DNA of 57,017 nucleotides from Pseudomonadota bacterium (GCA_023393475.1 JAEWLC010000093.1:1-57017), one strand, 5' to 3'. Positions 45,729 to 54,775 are shown, counted from the stretch's first letter. Numbers and translations are program-made. The notes: generated by a model not told the origin, from the letters alone.

Positions 45729-46901
45729 ATGACGCTGACCGACATCGACATCAAGGGATATCGGTCGGTCAGGAAGCTGCGCCTGCCGCTCAGGCAGCTG
45801 ACCGTGCTGATCGGCGGCAACGGCGTCGGCAAGACCAACCTCTATCGCTCGATCGAACTGCTCCACGCCGCGGCACGCGGCACGCTCGCCGATGAGATCG
45901 CGCGTGAGGGCGGGCTGGCGTCGATCTTCTGGGCCGGCGGCAGGAATCTGACTGGCGACGGCAGCTTCGACCCGATGTACCGGACCGACGGATACCGTAA
46001 GCACGAAGGCGGCAACCGCCTCGTTCTCGAAGCCCGGCTCGAGATCGACGACTTCGCGCCGACCTATGGCATCGAACTGGGCTTCGCCAATCCGAAATAC
46101 GACGCCGCCTTTGCCGGGGAGGCCCAGGTCAAGGCCGAATTCCTCGACATCCGCGCCGGCAAGCGCGACATCCGCCTTATGGAACGCGCCAACGGGGCGG
46201 TTTGGGCACGCGGTCCGGGCGGTGAACGCGAAACCCTGGACGAGCGCGCCCTTGCCGCCGAGACCGCGCTCTCGACAGTGCGAGGCGGCCAACCCGAGAT
46301 CGCCCTCGTCCGACATGAACTGAGCAACTGGCGCTTCTTCCATGGCTTCCGCACGGACGCGGACTCGACACTACGCCGGCCGTGCCGAGCCATCACGTCG
46401 CCACTTCTTGCCTCCGACGGCTCCAACCTGCCGGCCGTCTTCGCTACGCTACGGCACATCCGAGAGGAGACGGTCGACCTCGACACGGCGGTCAGCCTGG
46501 CCTTCCCCGGAGCCGAACTGGTCGTGCCCTATCCAGAGGATTTCGCCACCTTCGGCCTCATCTTCCCCGAAACGCCCAAACGCACCTTCTGGGCGCACGA
46601 ACTCTCCGACGGCACGTTGCAGTTCATGGCGCTGATGGGCGCCCTGCTCTCCTATCGGCTGCCGCCCTTCATCGCGCTCAACGAGCCCGAGACCAGCCTT
46701 CACCCGAGCCTGCTCCCGGCCCTTGCCAAGACCATCGTGAAGGCGGCCGAGCGCGCGCAAATCTGGGTCGTCACCCACTCCCAGCCTCTCGCCGATGCGA
46801 TCGAGGCCGAGAGCGGCGTCGCGCCGCGCGAAGTCATCCGCACCGACGATGGCACCGCTATCCGCGGCCTCAGTTCGCTCGGCGTCTTCGACGACGACTG
46901 A
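45729..46901 (+). CDS. AAA-family (AAA_21/RecF-like) ATPase
   Basis: 390 residues. Walker A G-G-N-G-V-G-K-T at 29-36; ABC-like signature L-S-D-G-T-L-Q-F at about 292-299; Walker B region F-I-A-L-N-E-P-E-T-S-L-H-P at 314-326, in which the usual Asp before Glu is Asn; H-loop V-V-T-H-S at 347-351. The long insert between about 60 and 280 is where RecF/OLD-type proteins carry a coiled-coil or effector part; no nuclease (TOPRIM) domain follows. AGGGAA precedes the ATG, 13 nt after hemF. DNA repair, defence or regulation are all possible; no partner gene is adjacent. Confidence 0.85.
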   Translation: MTLTDIDIKGYRSVRKLRLPLRQLTVLIGGNGVGKTNLYRSIELLHAAARGTLADEIAREGGLASIFWAGGRNLTGDGSFDPMYRTDGYRKHEGGNRLVLEARLEIDDFAPTYGIELGFANPKYDAAFAGEAQVKAEFLDIRAGKRDIRLMERANGAVWARGPGGERETLDERALAAETALSTVRGGQPEIALVRHELSNWRFFHGFRTDADSTLRRPCRAITSPLLASDGSNLPAVFATLRHIREETVDLDTAVSLAFPGAELVVPYPEDFATFGLIFPETPKRTFWAHELSDGTLQFMALMGALLSYRLPPFIALNEPETSLHPSLLPALAKTIVKAAERAQIWVVTHSQPLADAIEAESGVAPREVIRTDDGTAIRGLSSLGVFDDD

Positions 46902-46926
46902 CCTTACCAACCTTGCCGAAGCTTAA

Positions 46927-46948
46927 GCCGGCGGAAACTACCGCCGGC
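46927..46948 (+). terminator. Hairpin after the AAA ATPase gene
   Basis: GCCGGCGG (46927-46934) pairs with CCGCCGGC (46941-46948). No T-run; weak candidate. Confidence 0.3.
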
Positions 46949-47052
46949 CCGAGTGCACACCCAGATTCAACGGGCCGGTGCAAACGCACCCCCGAACGGT
47001 TCCAGCCAGCGCAACGGAACCGCGCTCAGCCTCGCTGCCTAAGGAGTTCAAA

Positions 47053-47469
47053 ATGAACGGAGTCTTCAACATCGTCGGCGCCACGGCGATCACAGCGGCC
47101 GCTATCCTGGTAGCTGCCCCTGCCCTTGCCTCGACACCCAGCTTCAATACCGCCAAGGCCGGCAGCGGCATGTCGGTCGACAGCTTCGACCAGCAGGTGC
47201 GGATCTTCAACCGCGCCGACATTGCCGACTTGCTGCAGGCCCGGAACGTCTCGGTGCTGCGGATCGACACCGCCTGGACTGACGGCGGCGATGCCTCGAA
47301 GGCGTTCAACGCCGTGCAGGACAGCGACCAGTCGATCCACCTGCTCCGCGAGGCCCTGAAGGCCGATCCTGCCGCCATGCGGCTCCTGGCCAGCAGCCAC
47401 ATCGCGGTCGACGAGGTCGTCGACATCGCTCCGACCGGCAACGGCTCGGTTCAGATCTACGTCTCGTAA
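47053..47469 (+). CDS. Secreted hypothetical protein
   Basis: 138 residues from ATG 47053 with AAGGAG 7 nt upstream. N-terminal signal peptide (about 1-27, cleavage near A-L-A-S). The mature protein contains Q-V-R-I-F-N-R-A-D-I-A-D-L-L-Q-A-R-N-V-S-V-L-R-I-D and A-D-P-A-A-M-R-L-L-A-S-S-H-I; no Cys and no membrane segment. I do not recognise the family; expected in the periplasm. Stands alone between the ATPase and the HD-GYP gene. Confidence 0.7.
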   Translation: MNGVFNIVGATAITAAAILVAAPALASTPSFNTAKAGSGMSVDSFDQQVRIFNRADIADLLQARNVSVLRIDTAWTDGGDASKAFNAVQDSDQSIHLLREALKADPAAMRLLASSHIAVDEVVDIAPTGNGSVQIYVS

Positions 47470-47535
47470 GCTATGCGAACGCCGATCCCGCGCACTCCAG
47501 GGTGTGCTTGCACATCCCGGGGTGCGCCGGCCCTG

Positions 47536-48702
47536 TCAGCCCAGCCGCTTGACGCCTGCGACCTTGGTGACGAGGTCACCCATCGTAGGCGGCAGCTTCA
47601 CCCCGAAACTTCCTGCCAGCGCCCGAACCGGGCTGTAGTCGACCTTGCTCGACAGCGTCATGTCGATGAGGATTTCCACCGCTTCGGCCGGTGTTCGCGT
47701 CGCCTTGTAGGGCCGCGTTTCCACCAGCGCTGCAAACACGTCGCACACGGTGAGAACCCGCGTCAGCGGCGTGATCTGGTCGCCTCTGAGCTTGTCGGGA
47801 TAGCCACTCCCGTCCAGCGCCTCGTGATGGTGCCGCACGGCATCCATGATCACCGGCGACACGCCGCCATGCTTCCTCAGATATTCGAACCCGGCGACGG
47901 GATGCAGCTTGATCGCCTCGAACTCTTCCGCCGTCAGCTTGCCCGGCTTGTCGAGGATATGCTTGGGGATCACTGCCTTGCCGATATCGTGCAGAAGGGC
48001 CGCATTCATCAGCGCGCCCGCCTGGGCCGAACTGAGGTTGGCGCCCTTGGCGAACCCGGCAGCGACGCCCGTCACCAGCATGCAATGCTGGAACGTGCCC
48101 TCGTGATGTTCGCGCACCGTGGCGAGCCACTGCTCGGCACCGATATCGGTGACGCTCGCGAGCACGCCGGCCGCCGCGCTTGAAACGCTTTGCAGCGAAA
48201 TCGCCTCGCCGCTCAGCACCCCATCGAACAGTTCGCCGAGCGATTCCTCCGCCCGAAAGATCGACTCGCCGCCCGGCGCCGCCTTGAGCTTCGCGATATC
48301 GCGCTGTGTCCGCCTTGGCTTCAGCTGGGCCGAAAGCTCGCGCTGCAACTGGGTCAGCGCGAAACGCCGGACGATGTGCCGCGTCGCGCCCAGTGCATTG
48401 GCCTGTACGCGCAGCAAACGCTCGTTGTTGCCTTCATCGACAAGGAACGTCCGCGAACGGATCTCGGGCACACGGTCGAGCGCATGCTTCAGCATGTCGA
48501 CCGACTGCATGTCGCGCAGATCTGCATCGACGACGACTTGGTCGACATCGACGAGGTCTTCCGGACCGAAAGCACCGATGACGAGCAAGCGGCTGCCCAG
48601 TGCATCCGCAAGCTTCCGGGCATGCGTCTGTGTATGCGCATCGCAGACAATTACGAGCGCGTCCGCCGTAACATCACCGGCGATTTGAACCGTTTGAACC
48701 AT
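47536..48702 (-). CDS. HD-GYP-domain phosphodiesterase with divergent N-terminal domain
   Basis: 388 residues from ATG 48702. The C-terminal half is an HD-GYP domain: L-L-H-D-I-G-K (236-242), P-K-H-I-L-D-K-P-G-K-L-T, L-H-P-V-A-G-F-E-Y-L, R-H-H-H-E-A-L-D-G-S-G-Y-P (290-302) and C-D-V-F-A-A-L. Such enzymes hydrolyse cyclic di-GMP, though the GYP triad is not fully typical. Residues 1-110 look like a degenerate receiver-like alpha/beta domain (A-L-V-I-V-C-D-A near the start) without a clear phospho-Asp. In-frame starts upstream lack support. A second-messenger role is likely. Confidence 0.87.
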   Translation of the reverse strand: MVQTVQIAGDVTADALVIVCDAHTQTHARKLADALGSRLLVIGAFGPEDLVDVDQVVVDADLRDMQSVDMLKHALDRVPEIRSRTFLVDEGNNERLLRVQANALGATRHIVRRFALTQLQRELSAQLKPRRTQRDIAKLKAAPGGESIFRAEESLGELFDGVLSGEAISLQSVSSAAAGVLASVTDIGAEQWLATVREHHEGTFQHCMLVTGVAAGFAKGANLSSAQAGALMNAALLHDIGKAVIPKHILDKPGKLTAEEFEAIKLHPVAGFEYLRKHGGVSPVIMDAVRHHHEALDGSGYPDKLRGDQITPLTRVLTVCDVFAALVETRPYKATRTPAEAVEILIDMTLSSKVDYSPVRALAGSFGVKLPPTMGDLVTKVAGVKRLG

Positions 48703-48862
48703 GTGCTTCGAAAATGGTCTTACTATTGAAGGCCATCTTCCGCGCCAAATCGTGGATGTTCCGTAAATCATGGGGGAGTTGATGTCGCGGCTGCCGCAAT
48801 TGGCCGCGCCATCGCCGCATTCTTGTGCCCCCATGACCTGCCACCAACGAAGGAGACAGATC

Positions 48863-49051
48863 ATGAAGTCTTTCGAATGTGGCACCCTGGTTCCGGGCTG
48901 CACCTGGCACACCGAGGCCGAAGAGACCGCCGAAGTGGTCCGCCGCGCCGCCGAGCACCTGCGTTCGGCGCATGAAGAGGAAGTGGTCCGCCCCAACATG
49001 ATCGAAGAGATCAAGGCGCGGGTGCACGAGAAGGACGAAGCCTTCCACTAG
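48863..49051 (+). CDS. DUF1059-family small protein
   Basis: 62 residues with AAGGAGA upstream. The DUF1059 pattern is visible: M-K-S-F-E-C-G-T-L-V-P-G-C-T-W-H-T, followed by H-L-R-S-A-H and an acidic helix. The two Cys and following His are conserved in the family as I recall and could bind metal. Function unknown. Its stop shares the tetramer CTAG with the convergent cca stop. Confidence 0.8.
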   Translation: MKSFECGTLVPGCTWHTEAEETAEVVRRAAEHLRSAHEEEVVRPNMIEEIKARVHEKDEAFH

Positions 49052-50247
49052 CGGCGCGAAGCCATCCCGAGCAGGGCCTGCCGATCGAGGGCAAAACCGC
49101 TCTCGATCCAGGCCCGTTCGAGCCGCTCGAGCTCCAGCCCGAGCGCCTTGCCGGCCGGCATGCCGATCCCGATCAGGTCGTTGCCTCCGAGCGGGAAGCG
49201 CGGCACATCCAGCCGCTGCAACTGCTCCACCACGGCCAGCCGCCCCGCATCGCCCCAGTCGGCGAGCGACGCGGCGACCTCGACTGCATTGGCGATGGCC
49301 GCCGGATAGCGGTAGGCCGCCTCATTCAGCTTGAAATCGACGATCAGCCGCGCCGCCGAGAGGATTACGGTCGCTCCCGCCACATCATCGTTGGACAGCC
49401 TCCACATCGACTGCAGCTCGGTGATATCCGTCGTCGCCGCGAGGAGCGCCAGCCGGGGATGGAAGGATGGCTTCCGGGCCCGCCGCTCGTATCCACGCAC
49501 CAGCCCGATGGCCGGCTCCGAGATTCGCAGGATGCCAGCCTCCCGCATGGCCAGCAGGGTTTTCGCGACACGCGGCAGCCCGAGCATGCGGCGCATCTCG
49601 GCGCCGACACGCTCCGCCGCCAGCGCGCCAAGCGTGCCGGCCGCCGCGACGCAGGCCGCAAGCCCGTCCTGGTCGAACTGCTCGCCGCCGTGGCTCGCCG
49701 AAAAGCGGAAGAACCGATAGACGCGCAACCGGTCCTCGGCGATCCGCTCGGCCGGCGCGCCGATGAACCGCACCCGGCGGGCAAGGCAGTCGTCGATCCC
49801 GTGCAGCGGATCGAACAGCGCACCATCCATCCCGGCAAAGAGCGCGTTCAGCGTGAAATCCCGCCGCATCGCATCTGCCCGCCAGTCGCTGCCGAACCGC
49901 ACCACCGCATGCCGGCCGTCGGTTTCGACATCCTCCCGCAGCGTCGTGACTTCGGTGGTGAGCGTATCGAGCCGCAGCGTCACCGTGCCGTGCTCGATGC
50001 CTGTCGGATAAACCGCGATCCCTGCCTTCATGGCGCGCCGAGTCACCTCGTCGGGCAATAGTTCGGTGGCGAGGTCGATATCGGCAGCGTCATGCGGCAG
50101 GTCGAGCAGCGTATCCCGCACGATCCCGCCGACCGCACGAGTCCGTCCCGTCGCTCCATCGAGGAGTGCGAGTATGCGCTGCGTTTCCGGACGCATGAGC
50201 CATTCGGCGCGCGTCAGCCTTGCCGCGATATCCCCAAGCTTGCTCAA
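49048..50247 (-). CDS. cca: CCA tRNA nucleotidyltransferase / poly(A)-polymerase-like
   Basis: 399 residues. The nucleotidyltransferase head has V-G-G-I-V-R-D (about 40-46) and the metal-binding D-I-D-L-A-T (about 56-61), followed by R-R-D-F-T-L-N-A-L (about 128-136) and an E-D-R-L-R-V-Y-R-F-F-R-F motif (about 170-181), all class II signatures. Repairs or adds the 3' CCA of tRNA. TTG start overlapping the upstream Nudix gene stop as TTGA, so translation is coupled. Confidence 0.92.
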   Translation of the reverse strand: MSKLGDIAARLTRAEWLMRPETQRILALLDGATGRTRAVGGIVRDTLLDLPHDAADIDLATELLPDEVTRRAMKAGIAVYPTGIEHGTVTLRLDTLTTEVTTLREDVETDGRHAVVRFGSDWRADAMRRDFTLNALFAGMDGALFDPLHGIDDCLARRVRFIGAPAERIAEDRLRVYRFFRFSASHGGEQFDQDGLAACVAAAGTLGALAAERVGAEMRRMLGLPRVAKTLLAMREAGILRISEPAIGLVRGYERRARKPSFHPRLALLAATTDITELQSMWRLSNDDVAGATVILSAARLIVDFKLNEAAYRYPAAIANAVEVAASLADWGDAGRLAVVEQLQRLDVPRFPLGGNDLIGIGMPAGKALGLELERLERAWIESGFALDRQALLGMASRR

Positions 50248-50876
50248 CCGGTCTCCGGGCCCAGCGCCAGATCGTGGAAACGACGCGTAAGGTTCGCTGT
50301 AATGCCCCAGATGACAAGCCCGCTGTGCTGGATTTGCCAGGTGCTGTGTTCGCGTCCGTTCCGCTGGATGCGAAAGGTGCTGAAGCTGCCCGGCGTCATC
50401 AGGTAGTCGACCGGCACCTCGAAGACCGACCGCACCTCTGCCGGATTGGGGATGAACGGCCCGTGCGGTTCGACCACCGCCACCACCGGCGTGATGAGAT
50501 AGTTGGTCCCCGTATAGTAGAGCGGCAGGTAGCCCAGCACCCGAGCGTCGGCCCGCTGGAGCTGCACTTCCTCCCAGGCTTCGCGCAAGGCTGCATCGGC
50601 GGCCCCGGTATCGGTCGGGTCGACCTTGCCGCCGGGAAACGCGATCTGCCCCGAATGCGACCGCAGTTCGGGCGAGCGCTCGGTGTAGAGAATGGCCAGC
50701 CCGTCCGGCCGCCGCACCAGTGCGATCAGCACCGCCGCATGCACCGGCGGCCGGCCATGCGGAATCTCGGGCACCCAGTCGGGTTGCATGCCCGCGCCGG
50801 CTGCGAACGGTTCAGGTTCGCTGAGCAGCCGGCCGGTAATTCTATCGATGAGCGCGTCTTCGTCCTGCAACCGCAA
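50244..50876 (-). CDS. CoA pyrophosphatase-type Nudix hydrolase
   Basis: About 210 residues, TTG start at 50876 (TTG 50870 is also in frame; no ATG or GTG is near). The Nudix box appears as P-G-G-K-V-D-P-T-D-T and A-A-L-R-E-A-W-E-E-V, with the preceding R-S-H-S-G-Q-I-A-F that marks the CoA/acyl-CoA pyrophosphatase group. Hydrolyses the pyrophosphate of CoA derivatives. The final Gly of the box is Gln here. Lies between the GNAT and cca genes in a tight operon, a common order in rhizobia. Confidence 0.87.
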   Translation of the reverse strand: MRLQDEDALIDRITGRLLSEPEPFAAGAGMQPDWVPEIPHGRPPVHAAVLIALVRRPDGLAILYTERSPELRSHSGQIAFPGGKVDPTDTGAADAALREAWEEVQLQRADARVLGYLPLYYTGTNYLITPVVAVVEPHGPFIPNPAEVRSVFEVPVDYLMTPGSFSTFRIQRNGREHSTWQIQHSGLVIWGITANLTRRFHDLALGPETG

Positions 50877-50884
50877 ACCAAGCG

Positions 50885-51445
50885 TTACGACTGCTTGCCG
50901 GCTCCGAATGCCCTGATCGGGCCCTTGAGCCGCACAGCCATGGTGGGATCGGCAGAGTAGACCAGCACGCGGGTCGGGTCGACGGGGCCCGGGAACTCGA
51001 CTGCGCCGAGCTCGGTCGGCACCCAGCCGAGCGGGCAGTAGTAGTCGCGATCGCCGACCAGCAGCACGAAGCTGCCCTCGCCGCGCTCGAGCGCGATGCG
51101 GGTCACTTCCTTGGCCAGGAGCTTGCCGGCGCCGCGCTTGCGGAAATCCGGATGCGTCGCCAGCGGCCCCAGCAGGTACCCGTCGATGCCGCCGACGCTG
51201 ATCGGGGTCATCCACACCGAGCCGCAGGGTACGCCGTTCACCTCGGCAACGAGGCTCAGCGACGTATCGATCGGAAAGCGCTCGCGCACCCGGAACGCAG
51301 TGCGGGCAAAACGGCCGGGACCAAAGGCAATGGCCTGCAGGTCCTCTACGAACTGATCATCGGTGGAGGTAGCGAGCCGGACATTGGGCAGGCCGGCCTG
51401 CAGGGGCGCTGCGTCAGCAGCGACGGAGACGGAAGACGCAATCAT
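50885..51445 (-). CDS. GNAT-family N-acetyltransferase
   Basis: 186 residues. The acetyl-CoA-binding loop R-K-R-G-A-G-K-L-L-A-K-E-V-T is at about 112-125 (Q/R-x-x-G-x-G/A motif), with G-P-L-A-T-H-P-D-F as the strand before it and the later G-D-R-D-Y-Y-C-P-L-G-W, typical of the YhbS-like branch. Acceptor substrate unknown. First gene of the GNAT-Nudix-cca operon on the minus strand. Confidence 0.87.
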   Translation of the reverse strand: MIASSVSVAADAAPLQAGLPNVRLATSTDDQFVEDLQAIAFGPGRFARTAFRVRERFPIDTSLSLVAEVNGVPCGSVWMTPISVGGIDGYLLGPLATHPDFRKRGAGKLLAKEVTRIALERGEGSFVLLVGDRDYYCPLGWVPTELGAVEFPGPVDPTRVLVYSADPTMAVRLKGPIRAFGAGKQS

Positions 51446-51734
51446 GTGACGAAGTCCAGGAAATCGAGAGACGAGGACATACTCGCCGGCAAACGGTACC
51501 GCCGGCTGCGACCGATTACGGTCGTCGGGTCACGTGATAAGCCTTCTCCATCCTGGGCGCCTCCTGACGCCTGAAACGCGCATTAGCACCATGCCGGGCA
51601 ATGCGTCCACGCAAAATTATGGACCTGCAGGCAATTTTCAAGACCGCCTCCTCCGATTGTGGCTTTCCTGCCAAATCGTGATCGGCGCGAGGGGTATAGC
51701 CGGCTCGTGTTGAGAGTGAGGCGAGCCGCTAGCG

Positions 51735-52646
51735 CTACCGCCCACCAGTGACATCAAGGCCCCAGTCCTGCAGGATCCCGGCGAGGCTGGCCATGTCCTC
51801 TCCCGACAGCGCCGGCAGTCCGGGAACACGAACCGGCCCTACGGGATAGCCCATCAATGTCAGTGCCGATTTCACCACCGTGACATTGGCACCGTTGTTG
51901 AACTTGGTGCGCATGGTCTCGAACGGCGCGATCTCGGCCACCATCCGCTGCGCCTCGTCGTGGCGGCCGGCCTCGAGGGCGGCGTGGATGGCCAGCGAGC
52001 GCTGCGGCGCGACGTTGACCAGCCCCGAGGTGAAGCCGCGCGCGCCCTGTGCGTAGAACGCCGGAGCCCAGCCCTCGGCCAGCCCGCAGATCCATTGCGC
52101 GGTCCCCGCGCTGCTTGCCCGGACGCACTCTGCGAGCCGCATCAGGTTGGGCGTCGCGAACTTGACCCCGATGATGTTCTGGTGGTCGGCGACGGACATG
52201 ATGTCTGCGACCCCGAGCGCATCCGACCGGACATAGGCGACGACAGGCACCGGCATCGCCTCGGCGACGGCGATGAAATAGTCGGCCTGCGCGCTCGGCG
52301 CGGCGAACGGGTCGAGCGGCTGGTGTACCATGACGGCCTCGGCCCCCGCCTCGGCGGCCCTTCGGCCGAGCTCGATGGCCTCCTTGAGCCCGCGGCCGAC
52401 GCCGGCGATCAGGATGGCCTCACCCGCATTGCCGGCGATGGCGGCATCGTGCACGGCGCGGATTTCGTCGCCGTCGAGCGTGTAGAACTCGCCCGTGTTG
52501 CCTCCTGCAACGAGGGCGTGGACGCCGGCGGAGGCGACGCGCCCGGCGATCTGCTCGAGCAGTTCCGTATCGACGCGGTCCCCGGCATCGAACGGCGTGA
52601 CGAGTACTCCCGAGATGCCGCCGAGGGTGATGCTACGCTGTGCCAT
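51735..52646 (-). CDS. Dihydrodipicolinate synthase-family (sugar-acid) aldolase/dehydratase
   Basis: 303 residues. TIM barrel with the N-terminal G-I-S-G-V-L-V-T-P-F and G-G-N-T-G-E-F-Y-T-L (phosphate/carboxylate-binding loop), Tyr in V-V-A-Y-V-R-S, and the Schiff-base Lys in I-I-G-V-K-F-A-T. The G-N-T-G-E-F form, instead of G-T-T-G-E, is more typical of keto-deoxy sugar-acid enzymes such as 5-dehydro-4-deoxyglucarate dehydratase than of lysine-pathway DapA. The neighbours (SMP-30, two dehydratases) agree. ATG 52646 has GGAG about 8 nt upstream. Divergent from SMP-30 across 76 nt that may hold shared promoters. Confidence 0.87.
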   Translation of the reverse strand: MAQRSITLGGISGVLVTPFDAGDRVDTELLEQIAGRVASAGVHALVAGGNTGEFYTLDGDEIRAVHDAAIAGNAGEAILIAGVGRGLKEAIELGRRAAEAGAEAVMVHQPLDPFAAPSAQADYFIAVAEAMPVPVVAYVRSDALGVADIMSVADHQNIIGVKFATPNLMRLAECVRASSAGTAQWICGLAEGWAPAFYAQGARGFTSGLVNVAPQRSLAIHAALEAGRHDEAQRMVAEIAPFETMRTKFNNGANVTVVKSALTLMGYPVGPVRVPGLPALSGEDMASLAGILQDWGLDVTGGR

Positions 52647-52722
52647 GGGCGAAACTCCGTGTCGAATAGGGTCGAGCGCTGCGCCCGGATGGTGAATAGT
52701 GGGAGCGAGGAGAATCCCATCC

Positions 52723-53577
52723 ATGCCGAACGCTACCGACATCCGCCAGTTGATCGATGTTCCACTCGGGGTGGGCGAAAGCCCGGTCTGGGACGAGCGG
52801 ACGGGGCGGCTCTGGTTCGTCGACATCAACGCGCCGGCCGTATTCCGCTTCACGCCGGAGACCGGCGGGCTCGAGCGCTGGGACATGCCGTCTTCGATCG
52901 GCAGCCTCGGACTTTGCGGCGATGGCCGGCTGGTCGTTGCGCTGCGCAACGGCGTGCATTTCTTCGATCCGGCGAGTGGCGCGTTCGAGTTCCTCGCCAA
53001 TCCCGAGCCGGGCATCGCAACCAACCGGCTCAACGACGGCAAGGTCGGCCCCGATGGCGCGTTCTGGGTCGGCAGCATGGACGAGCGGCCCGAGAAGTCC
53101 CCCATCGCCTCGCTCTATCGCGTCACCGCCGACGGCCAGGTCACCAAGGCCGTGGAAGGCCTGCTGGTGTCGAACGGTCTCGCCTGGTCGGCGGACGGCC
53201 GCACAATGTGGCACTCCGACAGCCGCCAGCGCTTCATCTCGACCTACGATTTCGACCCGGCGACCGGCGCCATGGGCAACCGCCGCGACGTCCGCACCAT
53301 GACTGAGGCCGAGGGCCGTCCGGATGGCGCCGCCTGCGATGCGGAGGGGTTCTACTGGTCGGCCGGCGTCTCCGCGGGCCGGCTCAACCGCATCGCCGCG
53401 GACGGCACCATCGTCGCGCAGGTCGAGATGCCCTGCCCCGCTCCGACCATGCCCTGCTTCGGCGGTCCGGACCTGCGGACGCTCTACGTCACCTCGCTGA
53501 CCTCGGGCGATACGGCCGGATCGCTCTTCGCGCTCGATGTCGGCGTGGCCGGAGCGCCGGTGGGGCGCTTCGGCTGA
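52723..53577 (+). CDS. SMP-30/gluconolactonase/LRE-family lactonase
   Basis: 284 residues from ATG 52723 (GAGGAG about 10 nt upstream; a GTG at 52699 is an alternative). Six-bladed beta-propeller with the metal ligands expected at E in G-V-G-E-S-P-V-W, N in N-R-L-N-D-G-K and N/D in S-N-G-L-A-W-S and R-P-D-G-A-A. Hydrolyses sugar lactones to aldonic acids. Convergent with the dehydratase gene that ends at 53585. Confidence 0.9.
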   Translation: MPNATDIRQLIDVPLGVGESPVWDERTGRLWFVDINAPAVFRFTPETGGLERWDMPSSIGSLGLCGDGRLVVALRNGVHFFDPASGAFEFLANPEPGIATNRLNDGKVGPDGAFWVGSMDERPEKSPIASLYRVTADGQVTKAVEGLLVSNGLAWSADGRTMWHSDSRQRFISTYDFDPATGAMGNRRDVRTMTEAEGRPDGAACDAEGFYWSAGVSAGRLNRIAADGTIVAQVEMPCPAPTMPCFGGPDLRTLYVTSLTSGDTAGSLFALDVGVAGAPVGRFG

Positions 53578-53584
53578 AGCCGGG

Positions 53585-54772
53585 TCAGGCGAAGGCATAG
53601 GAGCCGTCCGGCCGCTTCGGCACCTTGCGCTGCCAGTGCACATAGCCGTTGGCCCGCATGTAGTCCTCGTCCATCTCGACACCCCAGCCCGGACGATCTG
53701 GCCGGAGCTCGAGATAGCCGCCGGTCGGCACATAGGGGTCGGCGACGTAGCCGGACGTGTCTTCCTTGGTCTCCACCTCGGTGCCGCCGTAGACATAGAC
53801 CGGCCCCACCGGCAGCCGGTACTCGAGGATCGAGAAGTTGAGTGTTGCCGCCGCGAAGTGGACGTTCACCGCCGTCGCCAGCGGCCCCATCGGGTTGTGC
53901 GGAGCAATCGGGACGTAGTGCGCCTCGGCAATCGTCGCGATCCGCCGCATCTCGCTGAGCCCGCCGACGACGCAGATATCGGGCTGAATCAGATCGGCCC
54001 CCTTCACCCGCAGCAGTTCGAGGAACTCGAACCGGTTGTAAAGCGACTCGCCGGTTGCCAGCCGGCAGTTAAGCCCCTGCTTCAACTCGCCCCAGGCGGC
54101 GATGTTCTCGGGCCGCAGCGGCTCCTCGTAGAACAGCGGATCGTAGGGGGCGAGCGCATTGCCCAGTTGTCGCGCCTGCGCCGGCTCAAAGATCTTGGCG
54201 TGGGCGTCGAAGGCGATGTCGTAGCTCGAATGCACTGTCTCGCGCAGATCGCGGAAATAGTCGGCACTGGCTTTCACCACCTCGCCCCAGCGATTGGCAT
54301 GCATGTCGATGCGCCATGGGCTGAGCTTGAAGGCGGTAAAGCCCCATTGCTCGTTGAGCCGATCCAGCTCCTCCTTCGCCGCCGGCACATCCGGTGCGGT
54401 ATAGACGCCCGAATAGACCTTTACCTTGTCGCGCACTGCGCCGCCGAGCAGCTGGTACACCGGCACGCCCAGCGCCTTGGCCGAGATGTCCCACAGGCAG
54501 TGGTCGATCGCCGAGATGGCGGACAGTCCCAGCGCCCCGGGCGGGAACCGGCATTGCTGCACGAGGAGATTCGTGAGGTGCTCCACCCGCCGCGGGTCCT
54601 CCCCGGCAAGGAAGCCCATCAGGTAGTCGAGCACCGGCGGCAGCGCCTTGTCGGGGCCGTGGTTGTAGCACTCGCCCCAGCCGGTGATCCCGTCATCGGT
54701 GTCGAGCGCCACGATCACCCGTGGCCGGTCCTTGTCGCGGGTCTCGAACACCCGCATGCGGTCGATACGCAA
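53585..54772 (-). CDS. Enolase-superfamily (mandelate racemase type) sugar-acid dehydratase 2
   Basis: 395 residues from TTG 54772 (ATG 54757 possible). Barrel-domain metal ligands: Asp in A-F-D-A-H-A-K, Glu in F-Y-E-E-P-L and Glu in A-T-G-E-S-L; a catalytic His in A-P-H-N-P-M-G-P; N-terminal capping domain W-G-E-C-Y-N-H. Probably dehydrates an aldonate to a 2-keto-3-deoxy acid. The substrate cannot be read from sequence. Follows the first dehydratase by 3 nt, so they are co-transcribed. Confidence 0.88.
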   Translation of the reverse strand: MRIDRMRVFETRDKDRPRVIVALDTDDGITGWGECYNHGPDKALPPVLDYLMGFLAGEDPRRVEHLTNLLVQQCRFPPGALGLSAISAIDHCLWDISAKALGVPVYQLLGGAVRDKVKVYSGVYTAPDVPAAKEELDRLNEQWGFTAFKLSPWRIDMHANRWGEVVKASADYFRDLRETVHSSYDIAFDAHAKIFEPAQARQLGNALAPYDPLFYEEPLRPENIAAWGELKQGLNCRLATGESLYNRFEFLELLRVKGADLIQPDICVVGGLSEMRRIATIAEAHYVPIAPHNPMGPLATAVNVHFAAATLNFSILEYRLPVGPVYVYGGTEVETKEDTSGYVADPYVPTGGYLELRPDRPGWGVEMDEDYMRANGYVHWQRKVPKRPDGSYAFA

Positions 54773-54775
54773 ACC

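Noticed and set aside
48775..48835. TGTCGC upstream of the DUF1059 gene as an ECF42 promoter
   Set aside because: Needs an 18-nt spacer and a CGCCAT -10; two departures from the motif seen at the ECF locus.
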